DNA of 64,000 bases, taken from contig NZ_CP051684.1 in assembly GCF_012849375.1 (NCBI RefSeq), forward strand, positions 4,154,001-4,218,000, written 5' to 3'. The notes below the pieces were generated by a model. It worked only from the letters and a program-made list of their open reading frames with translations. It searched no databases and had not been told where the DNA came from. A program made the translations under genes and the position numbers. How positions within the stretch are numbered: the first letter of the stretch is position 1; the number at the start of each line of letters is the position of its first letter. Below, piece after piece: positions 35,735-44,618 of this stretch. Origin of the DNA: Duganella dendranthematis (GTDB lineage: Bacteria; Pseudomonadota; Gammaproteobacteria; Burkholderiales; Burkholderiaceae_D).

Positions 35735-36593
35735 GCAGGGCGATGCGCGGCGGTTGATAGCGGTTGCGGTGGTAGAGGATATTCAGCGGCGCGCTGTCGG
35801 TGAAATATTCGTCCAGCACCGTCGCCAGCCGTCCGCAGCGCAGGTCGTCGGAAATATCCAGGATCGATTTGTAGGCGTAGCCCTGACCCGCAATCGCCCA
35901 CTTGCGGATAATCTCACCGTCGTTGCTCTGCTGCGTGCGGCGCACGCGTACCGACAGGCGCTCGTCGGCGTCGTCGTTGCTGCAATAGCGCCAGTCCTGC
36001 ATCGGGCCGAGCGCGGTCACCAGCACCAGCGTCGGCAGGTCGGCCAAGTCTTCCGGCAGGACCGGGCCGCCGGTTTGTGCGATCAACGACGGCGCCGCGC
36101 ACACCACGCGCCGGCTTGGCGCCAGCACGCGCGCCACCATTTCGCTGTCGGCCAGTTGGCCGTAGCGCAGCGCCAGGTCGATATCGTCCTGCACCATGTT
36201 CGAGGTGTTGTCGCTCAGCGTCAGCGCGTACTGCACTTCCGGATACTGCGCGCGGAAAGCGTCCAGCATTGGCATCAGCACATTGCGGCCCAGATCCGAT
36301 GGCGCCGAAATTTTCACCATGCCACGCACGCTGGCGGTGCCCGAGTGCAGGCTCGATTCCGCCTCCGCCATCAATGCCATCGCCTGTTCGCTGAAGTGGC
36401 GATACAAAATGCCTTCCTCGGTCAGCCGCAGCTGGCGCGTGGTGCGCTCGAACAGCTTGACCTGCAACGACGCTTCCAGGCGCTGGATGCTGGCGCTGGC
36501 CGCCGCCGGCGACATGCCTTGCTTGCGGCCCGCAGCGGAAAAGCTGCCCAGCTGCGCGGCGTCGAGGAACAGGCGTATCAGGTGGCTATCCAT
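35694..36593 (-). CDS. LysR-family transcriptional regulator
   Basis: 299 aa. N-terminal winged helix-turn-helix MDSHLIRLFLDAAQLGSFSAAGRKQGMSPAAASASIQRLEASL-type (residues 1-60), then a periplasmic-binding-like effector domain. It begins within the last codons of the HlyD gene (8-base overlap), so it is the final gene of the efflux operon. This is unlike the divergent placement of AaeR in Enterobacteria. It probably senses an aromatic or organic acid, by analogy only. Confidence 0.9.
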   Translation of the reverse strand: MDSHLIRLFLDAAQLGSFSAAGRKQGMSPAAASASIQRLEASLQVKLFERTTRQLRLTEEGILYRHFSEQAMALMAEAESSLHSGTASVRGMVKISAPSDLGRNVLMPMLDAFRAQYPEVQYALTLSDNTSNMVQDDIDLALRYGQLADSEMVARVLAPSRRVVCAAPSLIAQTGGPVLPEDLADLPTLVLVTALGPMQDWRYCSNDDADERLSVRVRRTQQSNDGEIIRKWAIAGQGYAYKSILDISDDLRCGRLATVLDEYFTDSAPLNILYHRNRYQPPRIALLIAFLMQRFADLA

Positions 36594-37446
36594 GGATCAC
36601 CACCGTGCAGGTGGTGCCGGCCACCAGGTCGAGGTCTTTCGGCTTGGCGTCGATGTGGATGCGCACCGGCACGCGCTGTGCCAGCCGCACCCAGTTGAAG
36701 GTCGGGTTCACATCGGCCAGCAGTTCGCGGCCCAGGTTCGCATCGCGGTCGGTAATGCCGCGCGCGATGCTTTCGATATGGCCTTGCAGCACGGCCTGGC
36801 CGCTCATCATATGCATTTCCACTTTGTCGTTCACTTTCAGCAGCGGCAGTTTGGTCTCTTCGAAATAGCCTACCACGTAGAACGACGACGCGTTGATCAG
36901 CGCCAGCTTGGCGGCGCCGACGGCGGCGAAGTCGCCCGCATACACATTCAGGTTGGTGACGTAGCCGGTGACCGGCGCCCGCACCACGGTGCGTTCCACA
37001 TTTAGCTGCGCCAGGTCGCGCGCGGAAACGGCGGCCTGGTATTGCGCCGACGCGGTGCCGACTGCCGCCTGCGCGGTCTCCTTGCTTTCGGCCGAGACGA
37101 TCGAGCTGTCGAGGTCCGCGCGGCGTTTAGCCTCGTTGGTGCGGCGGCCTTTTTCCACTTGCTGCGACGCCAGCAGCGCCTTCGACTGCAGCAGCGCGTT
37201 TTCATAGCGCGCCTTGTCGATCACGAACAGTACATCGCCTTTTTGCACTAGCTGATTGTCGTGTACCAGCACCTCGGTGACGATGCCGGAAACATCGGCG
37301 CTGATGGTGATGACGTCGGCCTTGACGCGGCCGTCGCGGGTCCAGGCCGATTCCATGTAATGGTCCCAGGCGGTGCGGCCAGCAAACAGCGCGGCGCCCA
37401 GCAACAGCATGGTCAGACAAAAACGGAAAATTTTAGATGCGCTCAC
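36586..37446 (-). CDS. HlyD/AaeA-type periplasmic adaptor (membrane fusion protein)
   Basis: 286 aa. One N-terminal membrane anchor (FRFCLTMLLLGAALFAG) is followed by a biotinyl-lipoyl-like half (WTRDGRVKADVITISADVSGIVTEVLVHDNQLVQKGDVLFVID). A coiled-coil hairpin (about 75-140), the second lipoyl half (VVRAPVTGYVTNLNVYAGDFA) and a beta-barrel domain complete it. It closely resembles AaeA/EmrA-type adaptors partnering FUSC pumps. It lies between the DUF1656 gene (28 bp) and the LysR gene. Confidence 0.9.
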   Translation of the reverse strand: MSASKIFRFCLTMLLLGAALFAGRTAWDHYMESAWTRDGRVKADVITISADVSGIVTEVLVHDNQLVQKGDVLFVIDKARYENALLQSKALLASQQVEKGRRTNEAKRRADLDSSIVSAESKETAQAAVGTASAQYQAAVSARDLAQLNVERTVVRAPVTGYVTNLNVYAGDFAAVGAAKLALINASSFYVVGYFEETKLPLLKVNDKVEMHMMSGQAVLQGHIESIARGITDRDANLGRELLADVNPTFNWVRLAQRVPVRIHIDAKPKDLDLVAGTTCTVVIHG

Positions 37447-37474
37447 AGAAGGCTCTCACGGAAAAATGAAGGTG

Positions 37475-37687
37475 TTATTTGTACAGCGTGACCAGCAAGG
37501 TGCTGAAGATGCAAACGAACATGCATAGACGCACCAGCGCCGGGTGCCAGCTGTTGCGGTAGGCGCCGACGTAGCTCAGCGCCGCGTCCAGCACCAGTTG
37601 CAGCACCGCGCTGAGGAGGAATACCGGCAGCACGCCGGGCAGCAGCACGCCGAAAAAATCGACTTCACGCGGCAGGTGTTGGAACAT
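37475..37687 (-). CDS. DUF1656 (AaeX-type) small inner-membrane protein
   Basis: 70 aa. ATG 37687 is preceded by CAGGAGAACCGC. It begins MFQHLPREVDFFGVLLPG, the DUF1656 hallmark, then two membrane helices (VFLLSAVLQLVLDAAL and LVRLCMFVCIFSTLLVTLY). Such proteins accompany AaeA/AaeB-type pumps in a fixed order. It overlaps the FUSC gene by 23 bases. Confidence 0.88.
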   Translation of the reverse strand: MFQHLPREVDFFGVLLPGVLPVFLLSAVLQLVLDAALSYVGAYRNSWHPALVRLCMFVCIFSTLLVTLYK

Positions 37688-39806
37688 GCGGTTCTCCTGA
37701 AAGCTGGTCCAGCAAGGACGTGTAAATGGAATGCAGATCGGTGAGGGCCATATGCAGCCGCGCGCGGCGCTCGGGATGGGCGTCCGGCAGTGCGGCGCGC
37801 ACCGCCGTCCCGGCTTGTAGCACGGCGTCCAGCGTGGCCTGGCCGGTGGCGGCCGACGGCGTGTCGAGATAGGCGGCCAGCTGGCGCAGCACCGTTTCCA
37901 GGCTGTCGCGCGCAGTGCCGGCATGCGAGGCGGCGATCAGCTGGCGCAGCTCGATGGCGGCGTGACCCAGTTCCAGCAAGGTCAGGCCCTGGCGCACCAC
38001 GGCGCGGGTGGCCGCATCCGGCACCGGACCGGCGGTGGCGTTCAATTGGCTCAGTAAGTCGCGCACGCGGTTGTCGAAGCGGCGCTTGAGGCGGTGCAGG
38101 CGCGCGCGGCACGCATTCTGCGCCTCGCGCCACAAGGCCGCCGCCACGTGGCCGCGATGGCCCATCGTGTGCTCCGGCAGCACCACCTTGAACATCAGGA
38201 AGGCCACCACCACGCCCATGGTCAGCGCCAGTTCGTTGCTGATGAAGGATTCGACGTCGTAGTGCATCAGGTTGGCCGGCACCACCAGCGTGGCGGAGAA
38301 CATGCCCATGCCGATGCCCACGCCGGACCAGCGCGGACTGCTGGTCAGCCACGCGGCCATGGAAAATAGCGGCAGCGCAGCCAGCACCATCGGCCAGTAG
38401 CTGTCGGCCTTGGACACCATGAAGAATTCGGTGACGAAGGCCAGCGGCATGGCGATGAGGAAGCCGATCGCCACCTGCTGCACCAGCGCGGTCGGGCGCG
38501 GCGACGACGACGCCAGTGCGCAGAAAATGGTCGCCATCAGAATGGCGTTGACGGTGGCCGGCCACGCCAGCCAGTACCACATGGCGGCCGTCACCAGCAG
38601 CGTGGCGCCGGCGCGGAAACCGCTGGCGACGATGATGGCGGGCGGCGTCTTGGGCGAATAGGCGCCCGGATCGCTGACCTGCTGGCGCTTCTGCTGCGCC
38701 AGGCTGTGGTACAGCGCGGCGAAATCGGCCAGGTTGCCGGCGAAGCGCTGCAGCAGTTCCATCGCCGTATCGAAGTCGATCTGCTGCGCGCGTTCCAGCT
38801 CGGGGCCGGCGGCCAGTTGGGTGCGCGCGGCGGCGCTGTCGTCGGCCAGCTTGTTGCGCATCTGCGCCAGCCGGGCCGGCGTCAGTTCTTCGCTCATGGC
38901 CTGCGCCAGATGGGCGTACATCGGTTCCACCAGCGCCAGAACCGGGCCTGCGCCGGCGGCGCGCAGGCGGTCGCTCAGGCGATGCAGCGTGTAGAAGGTG
39001 GTCAGCGCCGTCATGAAGGCTGCGTTGAAGGCGTGCAGCTGGCGCGTTTGCGAGCGCGAATGGCCTGCTTCAAAGAAGGCGGCGGCGCGGCCCGATTCCA
39101 GCGCGGCGATATCGGCGGCGAACTTCAGGTGGCTCAGTTCCGCGTCGGCCGGCGTGATACGGTGCTCCAGCACCTGGCGGCAAAAGCCGATGAAGCCGGC
39201 GTAGCGCGCCTGCACGGTGCGCATCACGGCGCCGGAATGACGGCGCGGGAAGAATACGTCGTGCACCACCGCCGAGCAGATGATGCCGAGGCTAACCTCG
39301 GTCACGCGGGTAACGGCCAGCGTGAACACGCCGGACGGCGCATCGACCGACGGCACGGCGATCATCACAGCCGTGTAGCCGGCCAGCACAAAGCTGTAAG
39401 ACTGCTGGTTGCGGTGCATGGCGGCGCCGCCGGTGCACAGCGCCACCCACAGCGCCAGGCCGAGGAACAGCACCGGCGGCGATTGCGGGAACAGCGCCAC
39501 CAGCGCCAGCGCGGCCGAGCAGCCGACCAGCGTGCCGAGAAAACGGTGCAGGGCTTTTTCCAGCACCATGCCGCTGCTGGGCAGGGCCAGGACGACGGTG
39601 GTGGCGAGGGCGGTGTAGGGGGCTTCGAGGCCGAGGCGGAATGACAACCACAAGGCGGCAAACGCGGCCAGCATGGCCTTGGCGACGAACATCCAGCGCT
39701 GGCCGTCCGTGTCGGCCCAGGCGCTGGTTTCGGCTTTGAGCCAGTGGAACGCTCTGCGCGCCGCGCTGTGGTCCGGAGAGGGCGAGGCGGCGGGAGAGGC
39801 GTTCAT
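37665..39806 (-). CDS. FUSC/AaeB-type efflux transporter
   Basis: 713 aa. Two membrane bundles, each with about six helices (residues about 40-190 and 390-530), are separated by and followed by large cytosolic helical regions. This is the fusaric acid resistance/AaeB design. FRLGLEAPYTALATTVVLALPSSGMVLEKALHRFLGTLVG is the conserved N-terminal FUSC block, repeated in weaker form in the second half (WPATVNAILMATIFCALASSS). It probably exports hydroxylated aromatic acids or fusaric-acid-like compounds. 14 bp downstream of the MarR gene. Confidence 0.92.
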   Translation of the reverse strand: MNASPAASPSPDHSAARRAFHWLKAETSAWADTDGQRWMFVAKAMLAAFAALWLSFRLGLEAPYTALATTVVLALPSSGMVLEKALHRFLGTLVGCSAALALVALFPQSPPVLFLGLALWVALCTGGAAMHRNQQSYSFVLAGYTAVMIAVPSVDAPSGVFTLAVTRVTEVSLGIICSAVVHDVFFPRRHSGAVMRTVQARYAGFIGFCRQVLEHRITPADAELSHLKFAADIAALESGRAAAFFEAGHSRSQTRQLHAFNAAFMTALTTFYTLHRLSDRLRAAGAGPVLALVEPMYAHLAQAMSEELTPARLAQMRNKLADDSAAARTQLAAGPELERAQQIDFDTAMELLQRFAGNLADFAALYHSLAQQKRQQVSDPGAYSPKTPPAIIVASGFRAGATLLVTAAMWYWLAWPATVNAILMATIFCALASSSPRPTALVQQVAIGFLIAMPLAFVTEFFMVSKADSYWPMVLAALPLFSMAAWLTSSPRWSGVGIGMGMFSATLVVPANLMHYDVESFISNELALTMGVVVAFLMFKVVLPEHTMGHRGHVAAALWREAQNACRARLHRLKRRFDNRVRDLLSQLNATAGPVPDAATRAVVRQGLTLLELGHAAIELRQLIAASHAGTARDSLETVLRQLAAYLDTPSAATGQATLDAVLQAGTAVRAALPDAHPERRARLHMALTDLHSIYTSLLDQLSGEPHVPTPAA

Positions 39807-39820
39807 GTGGTCTGGATTTG

Positions 39821-40318
39821 CTAGGTGAGTGATTCTAAATTATCGAGCTGCCGCTTCAGCAGGCTTTCCAACAGTTTGACTTCTTCCGCGCTGTAGCCGT
39901 CATAGGCGCGGGTGGTGGTGCTCCAGACTTCCGGCAGCACTTTCTCGGCCAGCGCGCGGCCGGCGTCCGTCAGCGAGATCATCACGCAACGGCGGTCGCC
40001 CGGCCGGTTGCCGCGCGTGATCAGGCCCTGGGCTTCCAGGTCATTGCAGACGCGCGTCAGGTTGGCCGGTTTTTCCATGCAAGCCTCACCCAGCGTGGAC
40101 GCGGTCGAGGTCTCATTGTCCGAACCGTATAGCACCGCCAGCACCATGTAGCTGGCGTCTACCAGCTCGTATTTGCGCAGTGCGGCGTTACTTAAATCTT
40201 TCATCCGTTTCTGGATGTGGTAAGTCATGCGCAACAGCCGCATCAACTCCTCAGGGAACTCCGGTATTCGGCCATGGATATTTTTAAGGCGCTTTTTAGT
40301 CGCTTCAAAACTACTCAT
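39821..40318 (-). CDS. MarR-family regulator of the efflux operon
   Basis: 165 aa. Start at ATG 40318 preceded by AGGAG (a GTG two codons upstream overlaps that site). Winged helix: STLGEACMEKPANLTRVCNDLEAQGLITRGNRPGDRRCVMISLTDAG (about 75-125), with the MarR wing DRR intact. Located between the outer-membrane channel and the FUSC pump, it most likely represses this operon and is released by the exported phenolic compound, as for other MarR proteins. Confidence 0.9.
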   Translation of the reverse strand: MSSFEATKKRLKNIHGRIPEFPEELMRLLRMTYHIQKRMKDLSNAALRKYELVDASYMVLAVLYGSDNETSTASTLGEACMEKPANLTRVCNDLEAQGLITRGNRPGDRRCVMISLTDAGRALAEKVLPEVWSTTTRAYDGYSAEEVKLLESLLKRQLDNLESLT

Positions 40319-40375
40319 TGCCACTCCTATGATATTTTTCTGTAAAGGACCTGATTGTACTATTTAAAGTGTCAA

Positions 40376-41815
40376 TCAAAAATCCAGTTTAATGCCTCCG
40401 CCCAGCGCCGACATCAATAAAGCGTAATTATCCAGCTGTTTACTCGCCACTTGCGCCATCTGCTGCTGTTCGTTCAACAATGTCAGCTGGGCGTTGATCA
40501 CGTTCAGCGTATCGGTCAGGCCGGCGCGATAGGCCTGCTCGGACAGATGCTGCTGGCGGCGCGCCGATTCCAGCGCGCGTTGCGCCAGCTTATCCTGCTC
40601 TTTGACCGATTCAATTTTCACCACCGCGTTGGCGACGTCCGACATGGCCTGGATCACTGTGGCGTTGTACTGCTCGACCGCGCCGTCGTACACGGCGGTC
40701 TGGTTGCCCAGCTGGCTGCGCAGGCGGCCGCCTTCAAACACCGGCAGGCTGATGGCTGGCGTGATGCCGCGCATGCGCGAGCCGGCGTCGAGGAAGTGGC
40801 CAAAGCCCAGCGACTGCATGCCGACAAATGCCGCCAGGTTGACGTTCGGGTAAAAATCCTTCCTGGCGCCGTCGATGCGGGCGCCGGCCGCTTCCACGCG
40901 CCAGCGCTGCGCCACGATGTCGGGACGGCGGCCGACCAGTTCCGCCGGCAGTGTCGATGGCACGGCGGCGCCGTGGCCTTCCTTGAGGGTCAGCGTCGGC
41001 CGGGCGATCGTGTCACCGTCGCCCGGTCCTTTGCCGATCAGGGCCGCCAGCTGGTTGCGCAGCAGGGCAATAGCTTCGCCGTATTGCTCATGCTCGCGCC
41101 GGCCAGCCGGCAGCGTGGTCTCTATGCTCGTTACATCGATATCGCTGGCCAGACCGGCCGCCTTGCGGCGGCGCGTGATCTCCAGGATGCGCTGGCGCTG
41201 CGCCAGGTTGTCGGCCACGCTGTCCTGCAACGCGTACTCCAGCGACAGCTGGATGTAGCTGCGAACAATCGAGGTCTCCAGCGTCAGGCGCGCCATTTGC
41301 GATTCGGCGGCAGCCATGTGGACGTCGTCCAGCGCAGCGGCCAGCGCATCGCGATTGCGACCCCACAGGTCCAGATCGTAGGAACCGGATAGCGTGGCCG
41401 TGTTCTTCCACGCGTAGTTCCCGGCGAGTGGCGCGGGGATCGTGCTGTGCGCCGAGTACAACTCGCGGTCGGCCGAAGCCGAGGCGTCCACACGCGGCAG
41501 CGTTGCGGCCTTGGCGACGCCGGCCAGTGCTTCGGCCTGACGTACGCGGGCCAGCGTGGCGCGCAGATTCGGGTTATCGCTCAGGGCGGCGTTCACCAGT
41601 TGATTCAACTGCTCGTCGTGCAGCGCTTCCCACCAGCGCTCGTCCGGCCAGGCGATGTTTTCGCTGGCTGCGGCGATGGCCCGGCCCGGATTCAATTCCG
41701 TGGGCTTGAGTTGGGTGGCTTGCGGCTTGATGTTACCCATGTCGGCGCAGCCGGCCAGGACGGCCAGCGCGCAGGCGAGCATGGGAACAGCAAAGCGAGA
41801 CGAGAGCTGGTTCAC
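40376..41815 (-). CDS. Outer-membrane efflux lipoprotein, NodT/OprM family
   Basis: 479 aa. Lipoprotein signal with lipobox LAVLAGC (Cys about 23). Two OEP repeats follow: PDERWWEALHDEQLNQLVNAALSDNPNLRATLARVRQAEA and the second half beginning RPDIVAQRWRVEAAGARIDGARKDFYPNVNL. This makes the trimeric exit duct for the HlyD/FUSC pump encoded downstream. Start is GTG. It follows the DUF4148 gene by 10 bp. Confidence 0.92.
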   Translation of the reverse strand: MNQLSSRFAVPMLACALAVLAGCADMGNIKPQATQLKPTELNPGRAIAAASENIAWPDERWWEALHDEQLNQLVNAALSDNPNLRATLARVRQAEALAGVAKAATLPRVDASASADRELYSAHSTIPAPLAGNYAWKNTATLSGSYDLDLWGRNRDALAAALDDVHMAAAESQMARLTLETSIVRSYIQLSLEYALQDSVADNLAQRQRILEITRRRKAAGLASDIDVTSIETTLPAGRREHEQYGEAIALLRNQLAALIGKGPGDGDTIARPTLTLKEGHGAAVPSTLPAELVGRRPDIVAQRWRVEAAGARIDGARKDFYPNVNLAAFVGMQSLGFGHFLDAGSRMRGITPAISLPVFEGGRLRSQLGNQTAVYDGAVEQYNATVIQAMSDVANAVVKIESVKEQDKLAQRALESARRQQHLSEQAYRAGLTDTLNVINAQLTLLNEQQQMAQVASKQLDNYALLMSALGGGIKLDF

Positions 41816-41825
41816 GGTCGGATGC

Positions 41826-42098
41826 TTAGTGTTTTACAACCTGCTTGCGGGTCTGGGCGACGTCGAAGTCGGCTTCGGTTTCCAGCAGCGTGCCGTTTTT
41901 GCGCGCTTCCAGGTATTCGGCCTGCACTTCGGCGCGGGTTTTGCCGACAGGGGCATCTGCCTTGGCGGCTTTGGCGACTGGTGCAGCCGGTGCAGCCGGT
42001 TCTTCGGCGAAGGCGTTGGTGACCGTGGTCGCGGTGGCGGCGATCGCAAAGGCGGCGGTGGCGGCGGCGCTCAGCAGGTGTTTGATGGTTGTGCTCAT
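41826..42098 (-). CDS. Small periplasmic DUF4148-like protein leading the efflux operon
   Basis: 90 aa. A signal peptide with AFAE cleavage near residue 31 is followed by an Ala/Pro spacer and the short KTRAEVQAEYLEARKNGTLLETEADFD segment typical of DUF4148 proteins of Burkholderiales. Function unknown; helical and charged when mature. It is the first gene of the NodT-MarR-FUSC-DUF1656-HlyD-LysR run. Its presence in the operon is suggestive of stress-induced expression, an inference only. Confidence 0.75.
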   Translation of the reverse strand: MSTTIKHLLSAAATAAFAIAATATTVTNAFAEEPAAPAAPVAKAAKADAPVGKTRAEVQAEYLEARKNGTLLETEADFDVAQTRKQVVKH

Positions 42099-42266
42099 GA
42101 TGTTCTCCGTTTTCGATAAATATAACTATAGAGATGAACATTACATTTGTAAAGTAAAAAATTCCTATGGGCACGATAGTGTTTATGCGCAGCCTTATGC
42201 GATGCGGCGCACCGAACTGGGGCACGAACCGTGTTGTAATGTGATTTTTATGGCAAGGAGGCGATC

Positions 42267-42620
42267 ATGGCTGACAGCACTTTGGACCCGGACAACATTC
42301 CCGCAGGCACCGATCGTGTATTGGGACGAGGCCACGGCACACGCGCCTTGGGCCCGAGCGACAATTCCGACAGCGGCAGCGATGTGACCGGGGAACCGGA
42401 TAGCGAACTCGATAGCGACACCGATGCCGAAGGCACCGGCGAGCGCGGCGGCGTGGGCATGGGCGAAGAAGGCAGCGACATCGGCTTCGACCGGGTCGAG
42501 ACCATGCCGCTGGTGGACGGCGAATTCCACGAGGCCGTGCCGGCAGACGAGGATCTCGAGCGTGACGTGCCGCCGCAGCCGCCGCGCGAAGAGCGGCGCG
42601 ACTGGTCGCGCAGTGACTAA
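42267..42620 (+). CDS. Highly acidic, probably disordered small protein
   Basis: 117 aa, strong Shine-Dalgarno AAGGAGGCGATC before ATG 42267. Very rich in Asp, Glu, Gly and Ser with almost no hydrophobic core; arginines cluster at the end (PPREERRDWSRSD). No signal peptide, membrane helix or known domain. It converges with the LysR gene 3 bp away. The ribosome-binding site and steady codon bias argue that it is real. Confidence 0.7.
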   Translation: MADSTLDPDNIPAGTDRVLGRGHGTRALGPSDNSDSGSDVTGEPDSELDSDTDAEGTGERGGVGMGEEGSDIGFDRVETMPLVDGEFHEAVPADEDLERDVPPQPPREERRDWSRSD

Positions 42621-42623
42621 AAT

Positions 42624-43526
42624 CTAGCTGGCGGCGTCCATCACGTCGCTCAGCCAGTCGACAAACACCCGCACGCGCGGCGACAGCTGGCGTTGTTGTG
42701 GATACAGCACCGACACCGGCATCGGCCGCGGACGCCATTGCGCCAGCACTTCGCGCAAGGCGCCGCTGCGCAGTTGCTGGTCGAGGTGATAGCGCGGCGC
42801 CTGTACCAGGCCCAGGTCATGCGTGCAGCAGGCCGCATACGCCTCGGCGCTGGCAACCGACACCTTGCCCGGCAGGGTGATGCTGCGCTCTTCGCCGTCG
42901 ACGATGAAATCGAACGGGAACAGTTTGCCGGTGCTGGACGAGAAGAAGTTCACCGCCCGGTGGCCTTGCGTCAGCAGGTCGTCCAGTGTGAGCGGCGTGC
43001 CGTATTGTTCAAAATAAGCGGCACTGCCGCAGGTAACTTGCTGCAGGCTGGCGACGCCCCGACCCACCATGCTGGAGTCGCGCAACTCGCCCACGCGGAG
43101 CACGCAGTCAACGCCATCCCGCACCAGGTCGACCAGGCGGTCGCCCATGCCGATTTCCAGTTCCATCTCTGGATAGCGGGCGAAGAATTCCTTCAATCGC
43201 GGCAGCACATAATGCTGCGCCAGCGTCCCCTGTAAATCCACACGCAGCTTGCCGCGCGGCGCCACGCCGCTGTTGCCGAAACCCGCTTCGGTTTCCTCCA
43301 CGTCGGCCAGGATGCGCACGCAGCGCTGGTAGTAAGCCTGGCCGTCCAGCGTGGTGCTGACGTGGCGCGTGGTCCGCTGCAGCAAGCGCACACCCAGCCG
43401 CGCCTCCAGCTGCTTGATGGTGTAGGTGGCGGTGGCGGCGGGTATCTGCAAATCCTCCGCCGCCTTGCTGAAACTTTCCAGCTCGACGATGCGGGTGAAA
43501 ATGCGCATGGCGTTGAAACGGTCCAT
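42624..43526 (-). CDS. LysR-family transcriptional regulator
   Basis: 300 aa; winged helix MDRFNAMRIFTRIVELESFSKAAEDL...LEARLGVRLLQRTTRHVSTT (residues 1-60), then the substrate-binding-like effector domain. The MDR(F)xAMRIF opening is common in the CrgA/YhjC subgroup. It begins right where the aldo/keto reductase gene stops (no spacer), so it may regulate that gene or be co-expressed with it. Confidence 0.92.
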   Translation of the reverse strand: MDRFNAMRIFTRIVELESFSKAAEDLQIPAATATYTIKQLEARLGVRLLQRTTRHVSTTLDGQAYYQRCVRILADVEETEAGFGNSGVAPRGKLRVDLQGTLAQHYVLPRLKEFFARYPEMELEIGMGDRLVDLVRDGVDCVLRVGELRDSSMVGRGVASLQQVTCGSAAYFEQYGTPLTLDDLLTQGHRAVNFFSSSTGKLFPFDFIVDGEERSITLPGKVSVASAEAYAACCTHDLGLVQAPRYHLDQQLRSGALREVLAQWRPRPMPVSVLYPQQRQLSPRVRVFVDWLSDVMDAAS

Positions 43527-44567
43527 TTATTTATGCGACGATGAACCGGCCCACAAGTTGATGGCGCCTTCCTGTGCCTGGGCGTCGATCTGCGCCAGTT
43601 CTTCCGCGCTGAAGGAGAGGTTCTGCAGCGCCGCCACGTTCTCGCGGATTTGCGTGGCGTTGCTGGCGCCGATCAGCGTGGAGGTGATGCGTTCGTCGCG
43701 CAGCACCCAGGCCAGCGCCATTTGTGCCAGCGTCTGGCCGCGCCGCTTGGCGATTTCATTCAAGCCGCGCACCCGTTCCAGATTGGCTTCACTCAGGTGC
43801 GACGGCAGCAGCGAACCGCCGCCCGGACGGTTGACGCGCGCATCGGCCGGCACGCCGTTCAGGTATTTGTCGCTGAGGATGCCCTGCGCCAGCGCGGTGA
43901 AGGTAATGCAGCCGATGCCTTCCTGGCCGAGCGTATCGAGCAGGCCTTCGGTCTCGATCCAGCGGTTCAGCATATTGTAGGAAGGCTGGTGGATCAGGCA
44001 TGGCACCTTCCACTCTTTCAGCAAGCGCGCGGCTTCGGCGGTTTTCTCGGCGGAGTAGGACGACACGCCCACATACAGCGCCTTGCCCTGCTGGACCGCA
44101 TGCGCCAGCGCGCCCATGGTTTCTTCTAGCGGCGTGTCCGGGTCGAAGCGGTGCGAGTAGAAGATATCGACGTAATCGAGGCCCATGCGTTGCAGCGATT
44201 GATCGAGGCTGGCCAGCACGTACTTGCGCGAACCGCCGCCCTGGCCGTAAGGACCGGGCCACATATCCCAGCCCGCCTTGGTGGAGATGATCAGCTCATC
44301 GCGGTAGGGTTTGAAGTCCTGCTTGAAGTGGTGGCCGAAATTGGCTTCGGCGGAGCCGTACGGTGGACCGTAGTTGTTGGCCAGGTCGAAGTGGGTGATG
44401 CCGAGGTCAAACGCCGTGCGCAGCATTTCGCGCTGGGAGGCGAGAGTATTGGTGTCGCCAAAGTTATGCCACAGCCCGAGCGACATCGCCGGCAATTTCA
44501 GCCCGCTGCGGCCGCAGGTGCGGTACAGCATGTCATCGTAACGGTGCGGCGCGGCGAGATAGGTCAT
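43527..44567 (-). CDS. Aldo/keto reductase, YghZ/Gpr (L-glyceraldehyde-3-phosphate reductase) type
   Basis: 346 aa (beta/alpha)8 NADPH-dependent reductase. The catalytic tetrad is visible: Asp in HFDLANNYG, Tyr in NNYGPPYGSAE, Lys in ISTKAGWDMWPGPYG, His in IFYSHRFDPDTP. MLYRTCGRSGLKLPAMSLGLWHNFG and GSRKYVLASLDQSLQRMGLDYVD match the YghZ/Kvbeta-like subfamily, which detoxifies methylglyoxal and related aldehydes. Upstream of and abutting a LysR gene. Confidence 0.9.
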   Translation of the reverse strand: MTYLAAPHRYDDMLYRTCGRSGLKLPAMSLGLWHNFGDTNTLASQREMLRTAFDLGITHFDLANNYGPPYGSAEANFGHHFKQDFKPYRDELIISTKAGWDMWPGPYGQGGGSRKYVLASLDQSLQRMGLDYVDIFYSHRFDPDTPLEETMGALAHAVQQGKALYVGVSSYSAEKTAEAARLLKEWKVPCLIHQPSYNMLNRWIETEGLLDTLGQEGIGCITFTALAQGILSDKYLNGVPADARVNRPGGGSLLPSHLSEANLERVRGLNEIAKRRGQTLAQMALAWVLRDERITSTLIGASNATQIRENVAALQNLSFSAEELAQIDAQAQEGAINLWAGSSSHK

Positions 44568-44618
44568 CGAGGTCTCCGGGTTAGGTTGAGTCCAACGATT
44601 ATAGTCGCGCCGCGCGTT

